Below are positions 19,347-29,167 of a stretch of 45,848 nt of DNA, piece by piece. This DNA comes from Gammaproteobacteria bacterium (GTDB lineage Bacteria > Pseudomonadota > Gammaproteobacteria > UBA6429). A program made the position numbers and the translations under genes. The notes below the pieces were generated by a model, which was given only the letters and a program-made list of their open reading frames with translations, made no database searches and was not told the origin of the DNA. Position 1 is the first letter of the stretch, and the number at the start of each line of letters is the position of its first letter. The DNA is taken from assembly GCA_003232015.1 (NCBI GenBank), contig QIKU01000073.1:1-45848 (forward strand), given 5' to 3'.

Positions 19347-20321
19347 TCACCCGGACAACTCACGGATAAACTGGCCAAACTTTTTCAACTCAGAATACTT
19401 CTCACTCACCATGTCAACATAGGACAAGGTAAGCGGAATATCATTCAAATAATTGGGCTTACCATCACGATAATTTAAACGCGAGAAAATGCCAACGGCT
19501 TTTAAATGGCGCTGCATGCCCATTAAATCAAACCACTCTTCAAACCGAGCATAATCAACCGGCGACAACACACCCTTATCTATCGCTAGAGCATGAAAAT
19601 ACCTTAACCACTGCTCCACTTTATCTTGCGGCCAGGCCACATAACAATCTCGCAGCAGGGAAACCAAATCGTACGTCACCGGCCCCATCACTGCATCCTG
19701 AAAATCCAGCACCCCCGGATTGTGTTCACTCGTTACCATTAAGTTACGTGAATGATAATCTCGATGCACGCAGACACGCGGTTGAGACAACGCAGATGCC
19801 GCCAGAAAACTAAACGTTTCTGTTATTAATTGCTGTTGTTGTGCAGATAAATTTATTTGCCTGTGCTTCACTAAAAACCAGTCGGTAAATAAATTCATTT
19901 CCTGCTGTAATAAAGCTTCATCATAAACCGGTAATGCACAATGCTGCCCCGCCTGCATCACCAGCAAGGCTTGCATTGCATCCTTGTACAACGGGTCGGC
20001 ATTGCTGTCGTTAAGCTGTGTTAAATAATCAATACTGCCTAAATCCGACAACAGAAAAAAACCCTGCTCAAAATTTTGCGCGTAAACTTCAGGTACATTT
20101 AAACCAAGCTGATGAAAGGATTGTGCGATACGAATAAAAGGATGACTGTCTTCTTTTTCTGGCGGTGCATCCATTAAAATTTTTGTATCACCGTTTACAT
20201 TATCTTTAAGCCTGAAATAACGACGAAAACTGGCATCGGCCGAGGCAGGCTGCATTGAATAATCCTGATACCCCAGATCATTTTCAAGCCACTGAATTAT
20301 TTGTTGTTGTCGTGCATCCAA
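19347..20321 (-). CDS. amgK: N-acetylmuramate/N-acetylglucosamine kinase
   Basis: An aminoglycoside-phosphotransferase-fold kinase with the catalytic loop VCVHRDYHSRNLMV and the metal motif GVLDFQDAVMGP. It phosphorylates MurNAc at the anomeric position, feeding MurU. A TTG start at 20321 is proposed: AGGA lies 9 bases upstream and homology begins at about ARQQQIIQWLENDLG. The longer in-frame start at 20387 would overlap the divergent gene at 20359 and adds unconserved residues. About 324 residues. The promoter must overlap the start region of the divergent DUF1624 gene. Confidence 0.9.
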   Translation of the reverse strand: MDARQQQIIQWLENDLGYQDYSMQPASADASFRRYFRLKDNVNGDTKILMDAPPEKEDSHPFIRIAQSFHQLGLNVPEVYAQNFEQGFFLLSDLGSIDYLTQLNDSNADPLYKDAMQALLVMQAGQHCALPVYDEALLQQEMNLFTDWFLVKHRQINLSAQQQQLITETFSFLAASALSQPRVCVHRDYHSRNLMVTSEHNPGVLDFQDAVMGPVTYDLVSLLRDCYVAWPQDKVEQWLRYFHALAIDKGVLSPVDYARFEEWFDLMGMQRHLKAVGIFSRLNYRDGKPNYLNDIPLTLSYVDMVSEKYSELKKFGQFIRELSG

Positions 20322-20358
20322 ACTTGATGTTCCTGATTTATAAATGTTAATCTGAATT

Positions 20359-21108
20359 ATGTTTAATATAACATGTTCATCCAGCAAAAAAGCATCCCAC
20401 TACGGCTATATCGATTATCTACGCGGCATCGCCTTGTTACTGATGTTTGTTTACCATTTTAGTTTTGACCTTAATTATTATCAGTTCATTGACGCTAACT
20501 TTTACAATGATCCCTTCTGGATTTATTTTCGAATTCTTATTGTAAGCCTGTTTTTATGGCTGGTGGGCGTGAGTCTCTGGCTTGCCAGTGACAAGGGTTT
20601 TACACTATTCCACTTTTCAAAACGCTTAGGCTGGCTCATTGCAGCCGCCGCGCTGGTCAGTTACTCCAGTTACCTCACCTTCCCTGGCAGCTATATCTAT
20701 TTTGGCATTTTGCATTTTATTATTATCGCCAGCCTTGTCGGGCTGCTGTTTGTTCGCCTGTACTACAGCAATCTATTGCTGGGGATATTGCTGATTATAA
20801 TCGGTACCACGGTCTCCTTCCCGGCCTTTAATCATGACACTTTGCAATGGTTTGGACTGATGACGCACAAGCCTGTTACCGAAGATTATGTGCCCTTTTT
20901 ACCCTGGTTTGGCGTGGTATTACTCGGTTTGTTTAGTGGCCGGTTTATTTTTAAACAACGCCATTTAATGTTTATTAGCCGTTGGCGGGAAAAAACAAAG
21001 CTGCAAGCCTCTATCGCCTGCATGGGACGCCACAGCCTTCTCATTTATCTACTACACCAACCCTTATTTATGGGTATTTTATTCGTATTTAGCCTGATGT
21101 TGCACTGA
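20359..21108 (+). CDS. DUF1624 / heparan-alpha-glucosaminide acetyltransferase-like membrane protein
   Basis: A 249-residue polytopic membrane protein. It starts with YGYIDYLRGIALLLMFVYHFSFDL, the signature of the DUF1624 family related to the HGSNAT catalytic domain, and has about seven hydrophobic helices ending in LLIYLLHQPLFMGIL. Relatives are acyltransferases that acetylate sugars or move acyl groups across the membrane; the bacterial substrate is unknown. It is divergent from the amgK-murU sugar recycling genes and upstream of lptD, so an envelope sugar substrate is conceivable but unproven. Confidence 0.8.
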   Translation: MFNITCSSSKKASHYGYIDYLRGIALLLMFVYHFSFDLNYYQFIDANFYNDPFWIYFRILIVSLFLWLVGVSLWLASDKGFTLFHFSKRLGWLIAAAALVSYSSYLTFPGSYIYFGILHFIIIASLVGLLFVRLYYSNLLLGILLIIIGTTVSFPAFNHDTLQWFGLMTHKPVTEDYVPFLPWFGVVLLGLFSGRFIFKQRHLMFISRWREKTKLQASIACMGRHSLLIYLLHQPLFMGILFVFSLMLH

Positions 21109-21153
21109 CAGTTTGTTAAACTGTGCCTTTAAAAACAACGACATCACTATTTC

Positions 21154-23418
21154 ATGCTTTATTGCCCTTTAGCTTTTAAACGAATATGCACCCTGTGCCT
21201 GATAAGCCTTTATCCGTTTGCCATAAGCCATGCAGCAACCGACCAGGAAACGCCTCTAAAGCTGAGCACCCAACCAGTGCCCGTAATAATGAATACTGGT
21301 TTATGTGTCCCCATCCCGGTTATTACCACACCGGTTATTACTGATGGCAAAATCTATCTGGAATCAGACTCGGCCGATTTAGGGCAAAAAGACGTTACTA
21401 CCTTTACTGGCTCGGTCGTTGTAAAGCAAAATGACCAGCGACTAACTGCCGATAAAGCACAATACAACAAAGAAAAACAGGACTTACTCGCAACCGGCAA
21501 TGTCAAACTCACAACAGGCAGCCTGGCCATTAGCGGCGACACATTGCAAATGAACTTAAAAACAAATCAGGGTGACGTACAAAATGCCACTTACCGAGAC
21601 AGCAGTAGCCGGGCACAAGGCAAGGCCAGAAGCATTGTTTTTAAAAGTGAGTCTGAGCTTGAAATGCGCGATGCAACCTACAGTACCTGCGATAGCAGCT
21701 CACCCGACTGGGAATTAAGAGCAACAACCATTAACCTTAATAATGCAACCCATCAGGGTCGTGCCAGTAATGTTGTAGTCCGCTTTAAAGGCATCCCTTT
21801 TTTGTATTTACCCTACCTGCGCTTTCCTATCGGCGATGAGCGCTTATCGGGTTTTTTGTTTCCCAGTTTTGGCTCGTCCACTAAAAACGGCAATGAACTG
21901 GTTGTTCCTTATTACTGGAATATACACCCGCAGTTTGATGCTACCATCACCCCCCATTACATGGCCAAACGTGGCACCCAGCTACGTTCAGAATTTCGTT
22001 ACCTTACCGACTCAACTCGGGGTAAATTCAATATTGAATACTTACCCGATGATAAAATAACCCAAACTGATCGCCAGGCTTTTAGCTGGCAACACATACA
22101 GAAAGCCGTTGGCGGCTGGAGTGGTGGAATTAATTATAATTATGTAAGCGACCCATTTTACCAAAATGATTTTGGCGGCAATTTAGAAAGCGCCAGCCTG
22201 TCTAACCTGTCACGGCAAGCCGATATTCGTTACGATGCAAAAGACTGGTTATTCAGAGGACGAGTGCAGGCTTTCCAGGCACTCACCGGAAGCGAACAAA
22301 TCAAACGCCTGCCACAGCTTAATTTAAATTCACGCCAGTCAATATTACCAAACAAGCTAAACACTTCATTCCAGTCAGAATGGACGCGTTTTGTACACAG
22401 CACACAGGCACCCATTGGCGACCGGCTTGTGCTCCAGCCCAGCGTTACTCTTCCTTTTCAGAATGCGGCCGCCTACACAACGTTTGTTGGTTCACTGCAC
22501 TACACGCGTTATGATCTTGAACGTATTAGCGCGACAGAAAATAAAACACCAACCCGAACAGTGCCCATCTTTAGCATGAATAGCGGTGTATTTTTTGAAC
22601 GTGATTCCACCTTCAACAGCAAAAAATACCTGCATACTCTGGAACCCCGTTTACAATATCTGTATATCCCGTACCGCGAACAAAGTGGTTTGCCTACCTT
22701 CGATTCGGCAACAGTCACCAATAATATGAATCTGCTATTCAGCGAAAACCGCTATTCAGGTGCCGACCGCATTAACGATGCCAATCAAATCACGCTTGGC
22801 CTCACCAGCCGTTATATAAACCTTAATTCCGGTGCTGAAGTCTTAACGGCGAGCATCGGGCAAATCTATCAATTTGAAGATAGCCAGGTGACATTAGGCA
22901 GTGCACCAGCGCGTACAAAATCCTGGTCTGACTTGCAGCTCGATCTCACCTTCCAGCCCGTTCCAAGCCTGAAAATTAACGGCTCACTAATACGCAACCA
23001 GCAAACACGTGAGTTAGACAAACGCAATATCCGCTTACAATACAAAACAAGTGCTGAACATATTATTAATGTTTCTTACCGCTTTGAGCGTGATACTCTG
23101 GAAACCCGTGAAATATCAGGTATTTGGAGAATTAACCCTCGCTGGTCGGTGCTTGCCCGACAGCATCAGGATTTACTTCAAAACCGTGAACTTGAAACCG
23201 TTTATGGTATCCAATATGACAGTTGTTGCTGGGGACTGCGGCTGGTGAAACGGCGTTATTACTCTGGCGCGTTCCCTAATGAACCCGGTGGCGATCCTAG
23301 CAACCCCTACAATGAAACCCTGTTTCTTGAACTTGAATTAAAAGGGCTGTCCAGTTTTGGGCAGAAAAAGCAGATCGATTCACTGCTCAGACGTGGTATC
23401 CTAGGGTATTCGCAATAA
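21154..23418 (+). CDS. lptD: LPS assembly protein LptD
   Basis: The 754-residue outer-membrane protein has a signal peptide (about 1-27, cleavage near SHA/ATD), an N-terminal OstA/LptA-like beta-jellyroll (about 65-170) and a long beta-barrel. The disulphide cysteines of the family are visible: C51, C179 and the pair C691-C692 in DSCCWGLR. With LptE it inserts LPS into the outer leaflet. The downstream gene is its chaperone surA, as in E. coli. Length is close to the family norm. Confidence 0.96.
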   Translation: MLYCPLAFKRICTLCLISLYPFAISHAATDQETPLKLSTQPVPVIMNTGLCVPIPVITTPVITDGKIYLESDSADLGQKDVTTFTGSVVVKQNDQRLTADKAQYNKEKQDLLATGNVKLTTGSLAISGDTLQMNLKTNQGDVQNATYRDSSSRAQGKARSIVFKSESELEMRDATYSTCDSSSPDWELRATTINLNNATHQGRASNVVVRFKGIPFLYLPYLRFPIGDERLSGFLFPSFGSSTKNGNELVVPYYWNIHPQFDATITPHYMAKRGTQLRSEFRYLTDSTRGKFNIEYLPDDKITQTDRQAFSWQHIQKAVGGWSGGINYNYVSDPFYQNDFGGNLESASLSNLSRQADIRYDAKDWLFRGRVQAFQALTGSEQIKRLPQLNLNSRQSILPNKLNTSFQSEWTRFVHSTQAPIGDRLVLQPSVTLPFQNAAAYTTFVGSLHYTRYDLERISATENKTPTRTVPIFSMNSGVFFERDSTFNSKKYLHTLEPRLQYLYIPYREQSGLPTFDSATVTNNMNLLFSENRYSGADRINDANQITLGLTSRYINLNSGAEVLTASIGQIYQFEDSQVTLGSAPARTKSWSDLQLDLTFQPVPSLKINGSLIRNQQTRELDKRNIRLQYKTSAEHIINVSYRFERDTLETREISGIWRINPRWSVLARQHQDLLQNRELETVYGIQYDSCCWGLRLVKRRYYSGAFPNEPGGDPSNPYNETLFLELELKGLSSFGQKKQIDSLLRRGILGYSQ

Positions 23419-23511
23419 ACCTGATTTGCTTCACCTTACAAGATTTGTTGCATGATTTGCTACATAAAGAACCAATTTTTAACCAACGATATAGAATTGA
23501 AAGAGCTCAAA

Positions 23512-24837
23512 ATGTCCCCAGTTGTACGTACCCTTATTTCCTTTTCCGCCCTCAGCCTTGCTATTTTATTCAGCCCGTTAAGCAATGCAGAAGCGACAGC
23601 AAAAAAAGCTAAAGTAGAAGAACTCGACCAGGTTATCGCCGTCGTCAACAGCGATGTAATTACCGCCACCGATCTAAGGAAACGTATTAAGCGCATTCTG
23701 GCTCAACTAAAAGCCAGAAATAATCGCCTGCCACCTAAAGATGTTTTGTACCGACAAATACTGGAACAACTTATTACTGAACGGCTCCAGTTACAACTGG
23801 CAAAACGAGCCAGTGTTATTATTGGTGATGAAGCCATTAATAATATTATACAAAAAATAGCCAGCGAAAATAATTTAACACTCCCCGAGTTCAAAGAGGT
23901 TTTAGCACGCGATGGCATGAAATATTCTGAGTACCGCCAGAATATTAGAAATGAAATTACCATCAGCCAGCTAAAAAAACGCCGGATTGAAAATAACATC
24001 ATTGTCACCGATCAGGAAATTGATACCGAATTAAGGAATCAAAAAAATAACAAAGCCTTATCCGATGAATTTCACCTTGCCCATATATTAATTGCAACAC
24101 CGGAAGCAGCAACTCCATCTCAAATTCAGAAAACAAAACAAAAGGCACAACAAATTGTCGCTCAACTCAGTATCGGTGCCAATTTTGCAGAAACAGCCGC
24201 CGCCTATTCCAATGGCCCCAATGCATTAAAAGGAGGAGACTTAGGCTGGCGCCAGGCGGCTCAGCTCCCTTCTGTTTTTACCGATAAAGTGATTAAACTC
24301 GAAAAGGGGCAAATAACCGGTTTAATTCGTGGTCCTAATGGTTTTCACATTGTAAAAGTCATTGATCGCCGCAGCAATGAAAAGCGCCGTGTCGTTGAAC
24401 AAACACATGCTAAACACATTCTGATGGTTCCCAACCAGGTTAAAAATAATGCGGTGGTAAAGGCAAAATTAGAACAATTGCGTGAACGCATCATCAAAGG
24501 TGAAGACTTTGCACCCATCGCAAAAGCAACTTCGGAAGATAAAGGCTCGGCTGTAGAGGGCGGCGATCTTGGCTGGGTTAATCCCGGCGCAATGGTGTCC
24601 GAGTTTGAAGAGCAAATGAACAAACTTGCACCCGGTGAAATAAGCCAACCGATTAAGAGCCGTTTCGGCTGGCACCTTATTCAGGTTATTGCGCGCCGCA
24701 AACATGACGTAACTAAAATTGTGTTGCGTAATAAAATTCGCCAACAAATCAGTCAACGCAAAAAAGAAGAAGCTGTTAGTAACTGGTTAAGACGTTTACG
24801 CAGCGAAGCCTACGTTGAGTACCGAATGAATAAATAA
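23512..24837 (+). CDS. surA: Periplasmic peptidyl-prolyl isomerase and chaperone SurA
   Basis: The start at 23512 is chosen because a clear signal peptide follows (LSLAILFSPLSNAEA); an in-frame ATG at 23452 would add 20 residues. The 441-residue protein has the N-domain motif LDQVIAVVNSDVITATDLRKRI and two parvulin domains (about 190-290 and 300-400), each with the HLAHILI/THAKHILM and GGDLGW motifs. SurA escorts outer-membrane proteins, including LptD, to the Bam complex. It sits between lptD and pdxA, the conserved gammaproteobacterial order. Confidence 0.95.
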   Translation: MSPVVRTLISFSALSLAILFSPLSNAEATAKKAKVEELDQVIAVVNSDVITATDLRKRIKRILAQLKARNNRLPPKDVLYRQILEQLITERLQLQLAKRASVIIGDEAINNIIQKIASENNLTLPEFKEVLARDGMKYSEYRQNIRNEITISQLKKRRIENNIIVTDQEIDTELRNQKNNKALSDEFHLAHILIATPEAATPSQIQKTKQKAQQIVAQLSIGANFAETAAAYSNGPNALKGGDLGWRQAAQLPSVFTDKVIKLEKGQITGLIRGPNGFHIVKVIDRRSNEKRRVVEQTHAKHILMVPNQVKNNAVVKAKLEQLRERIIKGEDFAPIAKATSEDKGSAVEGGDLGWVNPGAMVSEFEEQMNKLAPGEISQPIKSRFGWHLIQVIARRKHDVTKIVLRNKIRQQISQRKKEEAVSNWLRRLRSEAYVEYRMNK

Positions 24838-24882
24838 TAGCACCGGACTCTTTATGTCCAGTCTTGTTATATAGCAGCGTCC

Positions 24883-25917
24883 ATGCAAACTTATTCACAC
24901 AACCCCACTAAAATAAAAACACTGCCAACCATCGCCATCACCTGTGGTGAACCGGCAGGCATTGGCCCAGACCTTGTGTTACAACTTATTGACAAAGAAG
25001 CTAACTATAAAAATATAAATTTTGTTGTTATTGGTGATAAAGACGTTATATATGCCCGCGCGCAACAACTTGGCATAACACAGCATATTAAAGAATACAC
25101 ACAAAACCATTCAACAAAACAGGCACTGCAAATTTTACATGTTGCAGCAAAAACAAAGCCAGAAGCAGGCAAGCTTAATCAGGAAAACAGTCCACATGTT
25201 CTGCAATGTCTTGATATTGCAACACAGGCTTGCCTGAGTAAAACATTTTGTGCAATGGTAACAGGGCCGGTGCACAAGGGCATTATTAACGATGCCGGTA
25301 TTGCCTTTACCGGCCATACTGAATACCTCGCCAAAAAAAGTCAAACCCAAAAAGTAGTAATGATGTTATGTGAAAACAACTCTGCCTATCAACTACGGGT
25401 TGCACTTGTTACAACACACCTGCCCTTAAGCAAAGTCAGTGCAGCAATTACAACAACAGAGATTGAGCAAACCATTAAAATACTGCACCATGATTTAGTA
25501 CATTACTTTAAAATTGCAGCACCAAAAATTTATGTCTGTGGCTTAAACCCGCATGCCGGTGAAGGTGGCCATTTAGGCAGCGAAGAAATAGATATTATTG
25601 AACCTACACTCAATAAACTGCGTGCAGAAGGTTTAAATATTACCGGGCCACTCGCTGCCGATACTTTGTTTATTGAAGATAACTTAAAACAAGCCGATGC
25701 GGTTGTCGCAATGTACCACGACCAGGGCTTACCGATGTTAAAGCACCTTGGTTTTGGGCAGGCAATTAATGTTACATTAGGCTTGCCCTTTGTGCGTACA
25801 TCCGTTGATCATGGCACAGCTTTAGAACTTGCAGGCACCGGCAAAGCCAATGCTTCCAGTCTATTCAATGCCATTGATTTAGCTATTAAAATGTCTGCAC
25901 AATCAAATAGTACATAA
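24883..25917 (+). CDS. pdxA: 4-hydroxythreonine-4-phosphate dehydrogenase
   Basis: A 344-residue PdxA with the N-terminal TCGEPAGIGPDL motif, metal-binding histidines in FTGHTEYLA, NPHAGEGGHLG and MYHDQGLPMLK, and the C-terminal VDHGTALELAGTGKA segment. It oxidises 4-phosphohydroxy-L-threonine in the DXP-dependent pyridoxal phosphate pathway. It follows surA and precedes rsmA by 18 bases. Somewhat longer at the N-terminus than the E. coli enzyme, otherwise ordinary. Confidence 0.95.
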   Translation: MQTYSHNPTKIKTLPTIAITCGEPAGIGPDLVLQLIDKEANYKNINFVVIGDKDVIYARAQQLGITQHIKEYTQNHSTKQALQILHVAAKTKPEAGKLNQENSPHVLQCLDIATQACLSKTFCAMVTGPVHKGIINDAGIAFTGHTEYLAKKSQTQKVVMMLCENNSAYQLRVALVTTHLPLSKVSAAITTTEIEQTIKILHHDLVHYFKIAAPKIYVCGLNPHAGEGGHLGSEEIDIIEPTLNKLRAEGLNITGPLAADTLFIEDNLKQADAVVAMYHDQGLPMLKHLGFGQAINVTLGLPFVRTSVDHGTALELAGTGKANASSLFNAIDLAIKMSAQSNST

Positions 25918-25935
25918 CAGTCTAAACTTACGCCT

Positions 25936-26748
25936 ATGCCTTCTTACAAAAATAATCCAAACGATCATCAGGCACGTAAACGTTTCGGGCAAAATTTTTT
26001 ACACGACCAGAATATAATTAATAAAATTATCCGTACAATCAACCCAAAACAAACACAAAACATCGTTGAGATTGGCCCCGGGCAAGGCGCACTCAGCTAT
26101 CCTTTACTGGATACAATTGGGAAATTAAATGCAGTTGAAATTGATCGTGACCTGATCCAGTTATTAAACCAACGAAGCACCGAACATGGGGAATTAATTA
26201 TTCATGAAGGTGATGCACTTAAATTCAACTTTCATCAACTCGCACAAACAGATAATAAATTACGACTGGTGGGTAACCTGCCCTATAATATATCAACACC
26301 GTTAATATTTCATTTACTGGCATTTTTAGATGACATTGACGATATGCACTTTATGTTACAAAAAGAAGTGGTTCAAAGAATGTCCGCCGAGCCCAACACA
26401 AAAACCTTTGGCCGCTTAAGTGTTATGCTGCAATGGTACTGTGATGTTGACTATTTATTTGATATTCCGGCAAATGCATTTATCCCCGCACCCAAAGTGG
26501 TTTCCAGTTTAGTCCGGCTACGCCCTAAGACCGAACCCTTGTCCTCGCTAGACAATACAGAGCAATTTGCACGACTGGTCAACCGTGTTTTTCAGCAACG
26601 CCGCAAAACCTTAAGAAATATCCTGAAAGACTATTTAACTGCAGACGACATTCAGGCACTTGGCATTGCGCCCACCGCACGCCCCGAAACACTCTCACTG
26701 CTTAATTTTGCTGCGCTCAGCAACGCAATCAAGGGTGATATCCACTAA
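25936..26748 (+). CDS. rsmA: 16S rRNA dimethyladenosine transferase
   Basis: The 270-residue enzyme starts with RKRFGQNFLHDQNIINKI and has the AdoMet-binding IVEIGPGQGAL and the catalytic NLPYNIS motif. It dimethylates two adjacent adenosines near the 3' end of 16S rRNA (KsgA). In many gammaproteobacteria apaG follows directly; here three other genes separate them. Confidence 0.96.
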   Translation: MPSYKNNPNDHQARKRFGQNFLHDQNIINKIIRTINPKQTQNIVEIGPGQGALSYPLLDTIGKLNAVEIDRDLIQLLNQRSTEHGELIIHEGDALKFNFHQLAQTDNKLRLVGNLPYNISTPLIFHLLAFLDDIDDMHFMLQKEVVQRMSAEPNTKTFGRLSVMLQWYCDVDYLFDIPANAFIPAPKVVSSLVRLRPKTEPLSSLDNTEQFARLVNRVFQQRRKTLRNILKDYLTADDIQALGIAPTARPETLSLLNFAALSNAIKGDIH

Positions 26749-26846
26749 AATCCGTTATATTTCACAAAATAAGCTCATTTCACTTAAAACTTCCTCATTC
26801 CCGTCCGATAGTATTCTATATATATGTACTTTACTGAAATGGATTT

Positions 26847-28604
26847 ATGCCACTCACAGCAAAGCCCAGCTTACACGACAATGATGCCCTGCTCACCTAT
26901 CGGGTCGGCCCAGTGCTGTGTTGTGGGCCAACACTCCCCATCGTTACCATTACCCCACCACCCGAAAAATTAACCCACCCGCCCGGTACCAATATAGCCG
27001 AGCCGGGTATTTTTAAACACGGCTCCGACATTGTTAGCGCAACCGACTTGCGCTACCGCTTTGGAGTAAAACAGGAAAACTGGAAACAACCGGGTCAGGT
27101 GATTATTGCAAAACACGCTGATCTAACGCGTGGCTATTTTGTTGACGAAATTATTGATGTGACTCATTTTCCGGAAACAGGCTGGGGGCAACTCCCCGCA
27201 TATTTACCTCGTGGCGTTTTTAGCCGAACACTGGTCATTAATAAAAAAATATATTTATATGCAGAATTTGAAAAATTATCGCAGCTACAGGGGAGCGGTT
27301 ACTTAAGTGACTATATTGCACATCTCGAAGACCAGCTTGAAAAAGAAAATAAAATAGCAGCAAATATACCTGAATCTAAAAATAAGGCATGCAGAAAAGA
27401 AGAAAAAGCCACGCCAAAAATAAGCCAGCCTGAAATAGAACCAGCAACACCGAACCAGACAAAGGTAGAGAAAGTAAACACTGATGATAAGCTGGTATCG
27501 TCGACAACTCCCCCTGAAAAGGAACCACTTCTGACATCTAAAGTAGCCGGAAAGAACATACAGAGTCATCAAAAAGAAGAAGTATCAGAAAGCTCCCGAT
27601 TACAAGCATCAAAAAAACTCGACTGTAAAAATGATATCCCTCTGAATAGAGCAACAAATAATACCGCTCATAAAAAACCAGCCGTAAAGATAACTAAACC
27701 ACTACAGAATAACTCGATTAAGAATCAAACTAACGCAGAAACTAAAACTAAAGATAAAACAGTACCACCAGTACACAACAAGGCAAAACCGGAAGAAAAT
27801 ACAAATACCATCAACCCATCTACGCCAAAAAAAGAAACCGAAAAAAACAGCAATACATTCGGCTTTGCGCTTATTCTTCTCATGTTCATACTGATAGCAG
27901 GTGGCGTTTATTATTATTTTTCAATACACGAATCACAGAATGGTTTAGCAAAAAGTCCCGGCACTGTTATAAATGAAGATTCAGATAACAGCAGTGACAC
28001 ACTGCATGTTAATAAAAATCGCCTTCATGAAGAAATAACATTAGCAGAAAAAGTAGAGTACCCAGATAGTGTTAATGCTACCTCACCAACACAAATTGTC
28101 GCTGCGCCAGTGCAAACAACACTGCCGACCACTAAACCAGATACAGAAAACGATACTCCGACTGAATACCGCGCAAGCATCAATCAGGATGACACCACTA
28201 TTACAATTGAATTAAAAGGTCCATTGCCGCCCAGGGTAATCAATACCAGTCCAGATGTAATAAGTGGAACGGGAATTCCTGATCTGGTAGAGAAAAAACC
28301 TGTAAGCCAACAAGCATTACTGAAGTCAAACACTAAAAATACCCCTGATGTTTCTAGCGGTAAGAAAACACAAACCACAAAACCACAGAAAAAAACGGTT
28401 AAAGACAACTCAATTGAAATTATCCATGTCATCGTCAAGGGTGATACATTGTGGGCAATTGCAAAACATTATTTACAAAATCCTTTTCTCTATCCTGAAC
28501 TGGCAAAATTAAGTAGAATTAAAAATCCGGACTTAATTTACCCCGGCAACCGGGTGCGCATTATTTATCGCGCCAAAAATAAAACCGGGCACAGTAAAAA
28601 ATAA
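26847..28604 (+). CDS. CheW-like / transmembrane / LysM fusion protein
   Basis: A 585-residue protein with an unusual order of parts. Residues 15-147 match the CheW fold (VSATDLRYRFGV, a RGYFVDEIIDV segment and YLYAEFEKL). Residues 155-170 form a short coiled-coil-like helix. Residues 170-335 are a Lys/Pro/Asn-rich linker. Residues 338-358 are one membrane helix (ALILLMFILIAGGVYYYF). The remainder is a polar linker ending in a LysM domain (525-573: IVKGDTLWAIAKHYLQNP). With no signal peptide, the CheW part should be cytoplasmic and LysM periplasmic, touching peptidoglycan. FimV has LysM and a membrane helix but no CheW part. Function unknown; a link between cell wall and a chemosensory or polar system is inference. 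Confidence 0.82.
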   Translation: MPLTAKPSLHDNDALLTYRVGPVLCCGPTLPIVTITPPPEKLTHPPGTNIAEPGIFKHGSDIVSATDLRYRFGVKQENWKQPGQVIIAKHADLTRGYFVDEIIDVTHFPETGWGQLPAYLPRGVFSRTLVINKKIYLYAEFEKLSQLQGSGYLSDYIAHLEDQLEKENKIAANIPESKNKACRKEEKATPKISQPEIEPATPNQTKVEKVNTDDKLVSSTTPPEKEPLLTSKVAGKNIQSHQKEEVSESSRLQASKKLDCKNDIPLNRATNNTAHKKPAVKITKPLQNNSIKNQTNAETKTKDKTVPPVHNKAKPEENTNTINPSTPKKETEKNSNTFGFALILLMFILIAGGVYYYFSIHESQNGLAKSPGTVINEDSDNSSDTLHVNKNRLHEEITLAEKVEYPDSVNATSPTQIVAAPVQTTLPTTKPDTENDTPTEYRASINQDDTTITIELKGPLPPRVINTSPDVISGTGIPDLVEKKPVSQQALLKSNTKNTPDVSSGKKTQTTKPQKKTVKDNSIEIIHVIVKGDTLWAIAKHYLQNPFLYPELAKLSRIKNPDLIYPGNRVRIIYRAKNKTGHSKK

Positions 28605-28618
28605 ACCAGAAGAACCCT

Positions 28619-29110
28619 TTGAATATTATCACCTGTAATAAGCTACCCACCGATGCATTAAAGGCCTTATTAAGCCCTTACCAACTGGATGTTATCAGCG
28701 TGAGTCCAACGGAAGATATTCCTGGCAGCTTCTGGGGTGAAACAGAAGCAGGACTTATCGGTAATAAACTGTATGTTCAGCCGAATACACCGATACATTC
28801 GGCTCTGCATGAAGCCTGTCATTATATTTGCATGGACCATGCCCGGCGTCAGCAGCTCGACACCGACGCCGGCGGCGACTATGATGAAGAAAACGCGGTG
28901 TGTTACTTACAACTTATTTTGTCTGACTACCTCGATGGTTATAACCACCAGCAACAATTTACAGATATGGACAACTGGGGGTATACCTTTCGCCTCGGCA
29001 GCGCGCAACGCTGGTTTAGCGAAGATGCCGACGATGCTAAACAATGGCTAATTGACCGAAATCTGATAAATGAGCAACAAATTCCAAGTTGGCTGCTCCG
29101 AAAAAGCTAA
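28619..29110 (+). CDS. Putative HEXXH zinc-metallopeptidase-like protein
   Basis: This 163-residue protein starts at a TTG (28619), 14 bases after the CheW/LysM gene. It contains H64-E-A-C-H68 followed about 20 residues later by acidic residues D88-x-E90-E91 (DYDEENAVCYLQLIL), the spacing of gluzincin-type metalloproteases such as the ImmA/IrrE group. It has no signal peptide, so it should be cytoplasmic. I do not recognise a named family. It may be catalytic or a degenerate metal-binding protein. Its tight spacing suggests one transcript with the upstream gene. Confidence 0.7.
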   Translation: MNIITCNKLPTDALKALLSPYQLDVISVSPTEDIPGSFWGETEAGLIGNKLYVQPNTPIHSALHEACHYICMDHARRQQLDTDAGGDYDEENAVCYLQLILSDYLDGYNHQQQFTDMDNWGYTFRLGSAQRWFSEDADDAKQWLIDRNLINEQQIPSWLLRKS

Positions 29111-29167
29111 ATAAAAGAAGAAAAATGCCGCTATAAGGAGTATTAGTTCACGGAACAGGATAAAGAC

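Noticed and set aside
27303..27572. Hydrophobic ORFs opposite the CheW/LysM linker
   Set aside because: Arise from the Lys-rich coding strand read backwards (Phe/Leu-rich complement); not real membrane proteins.
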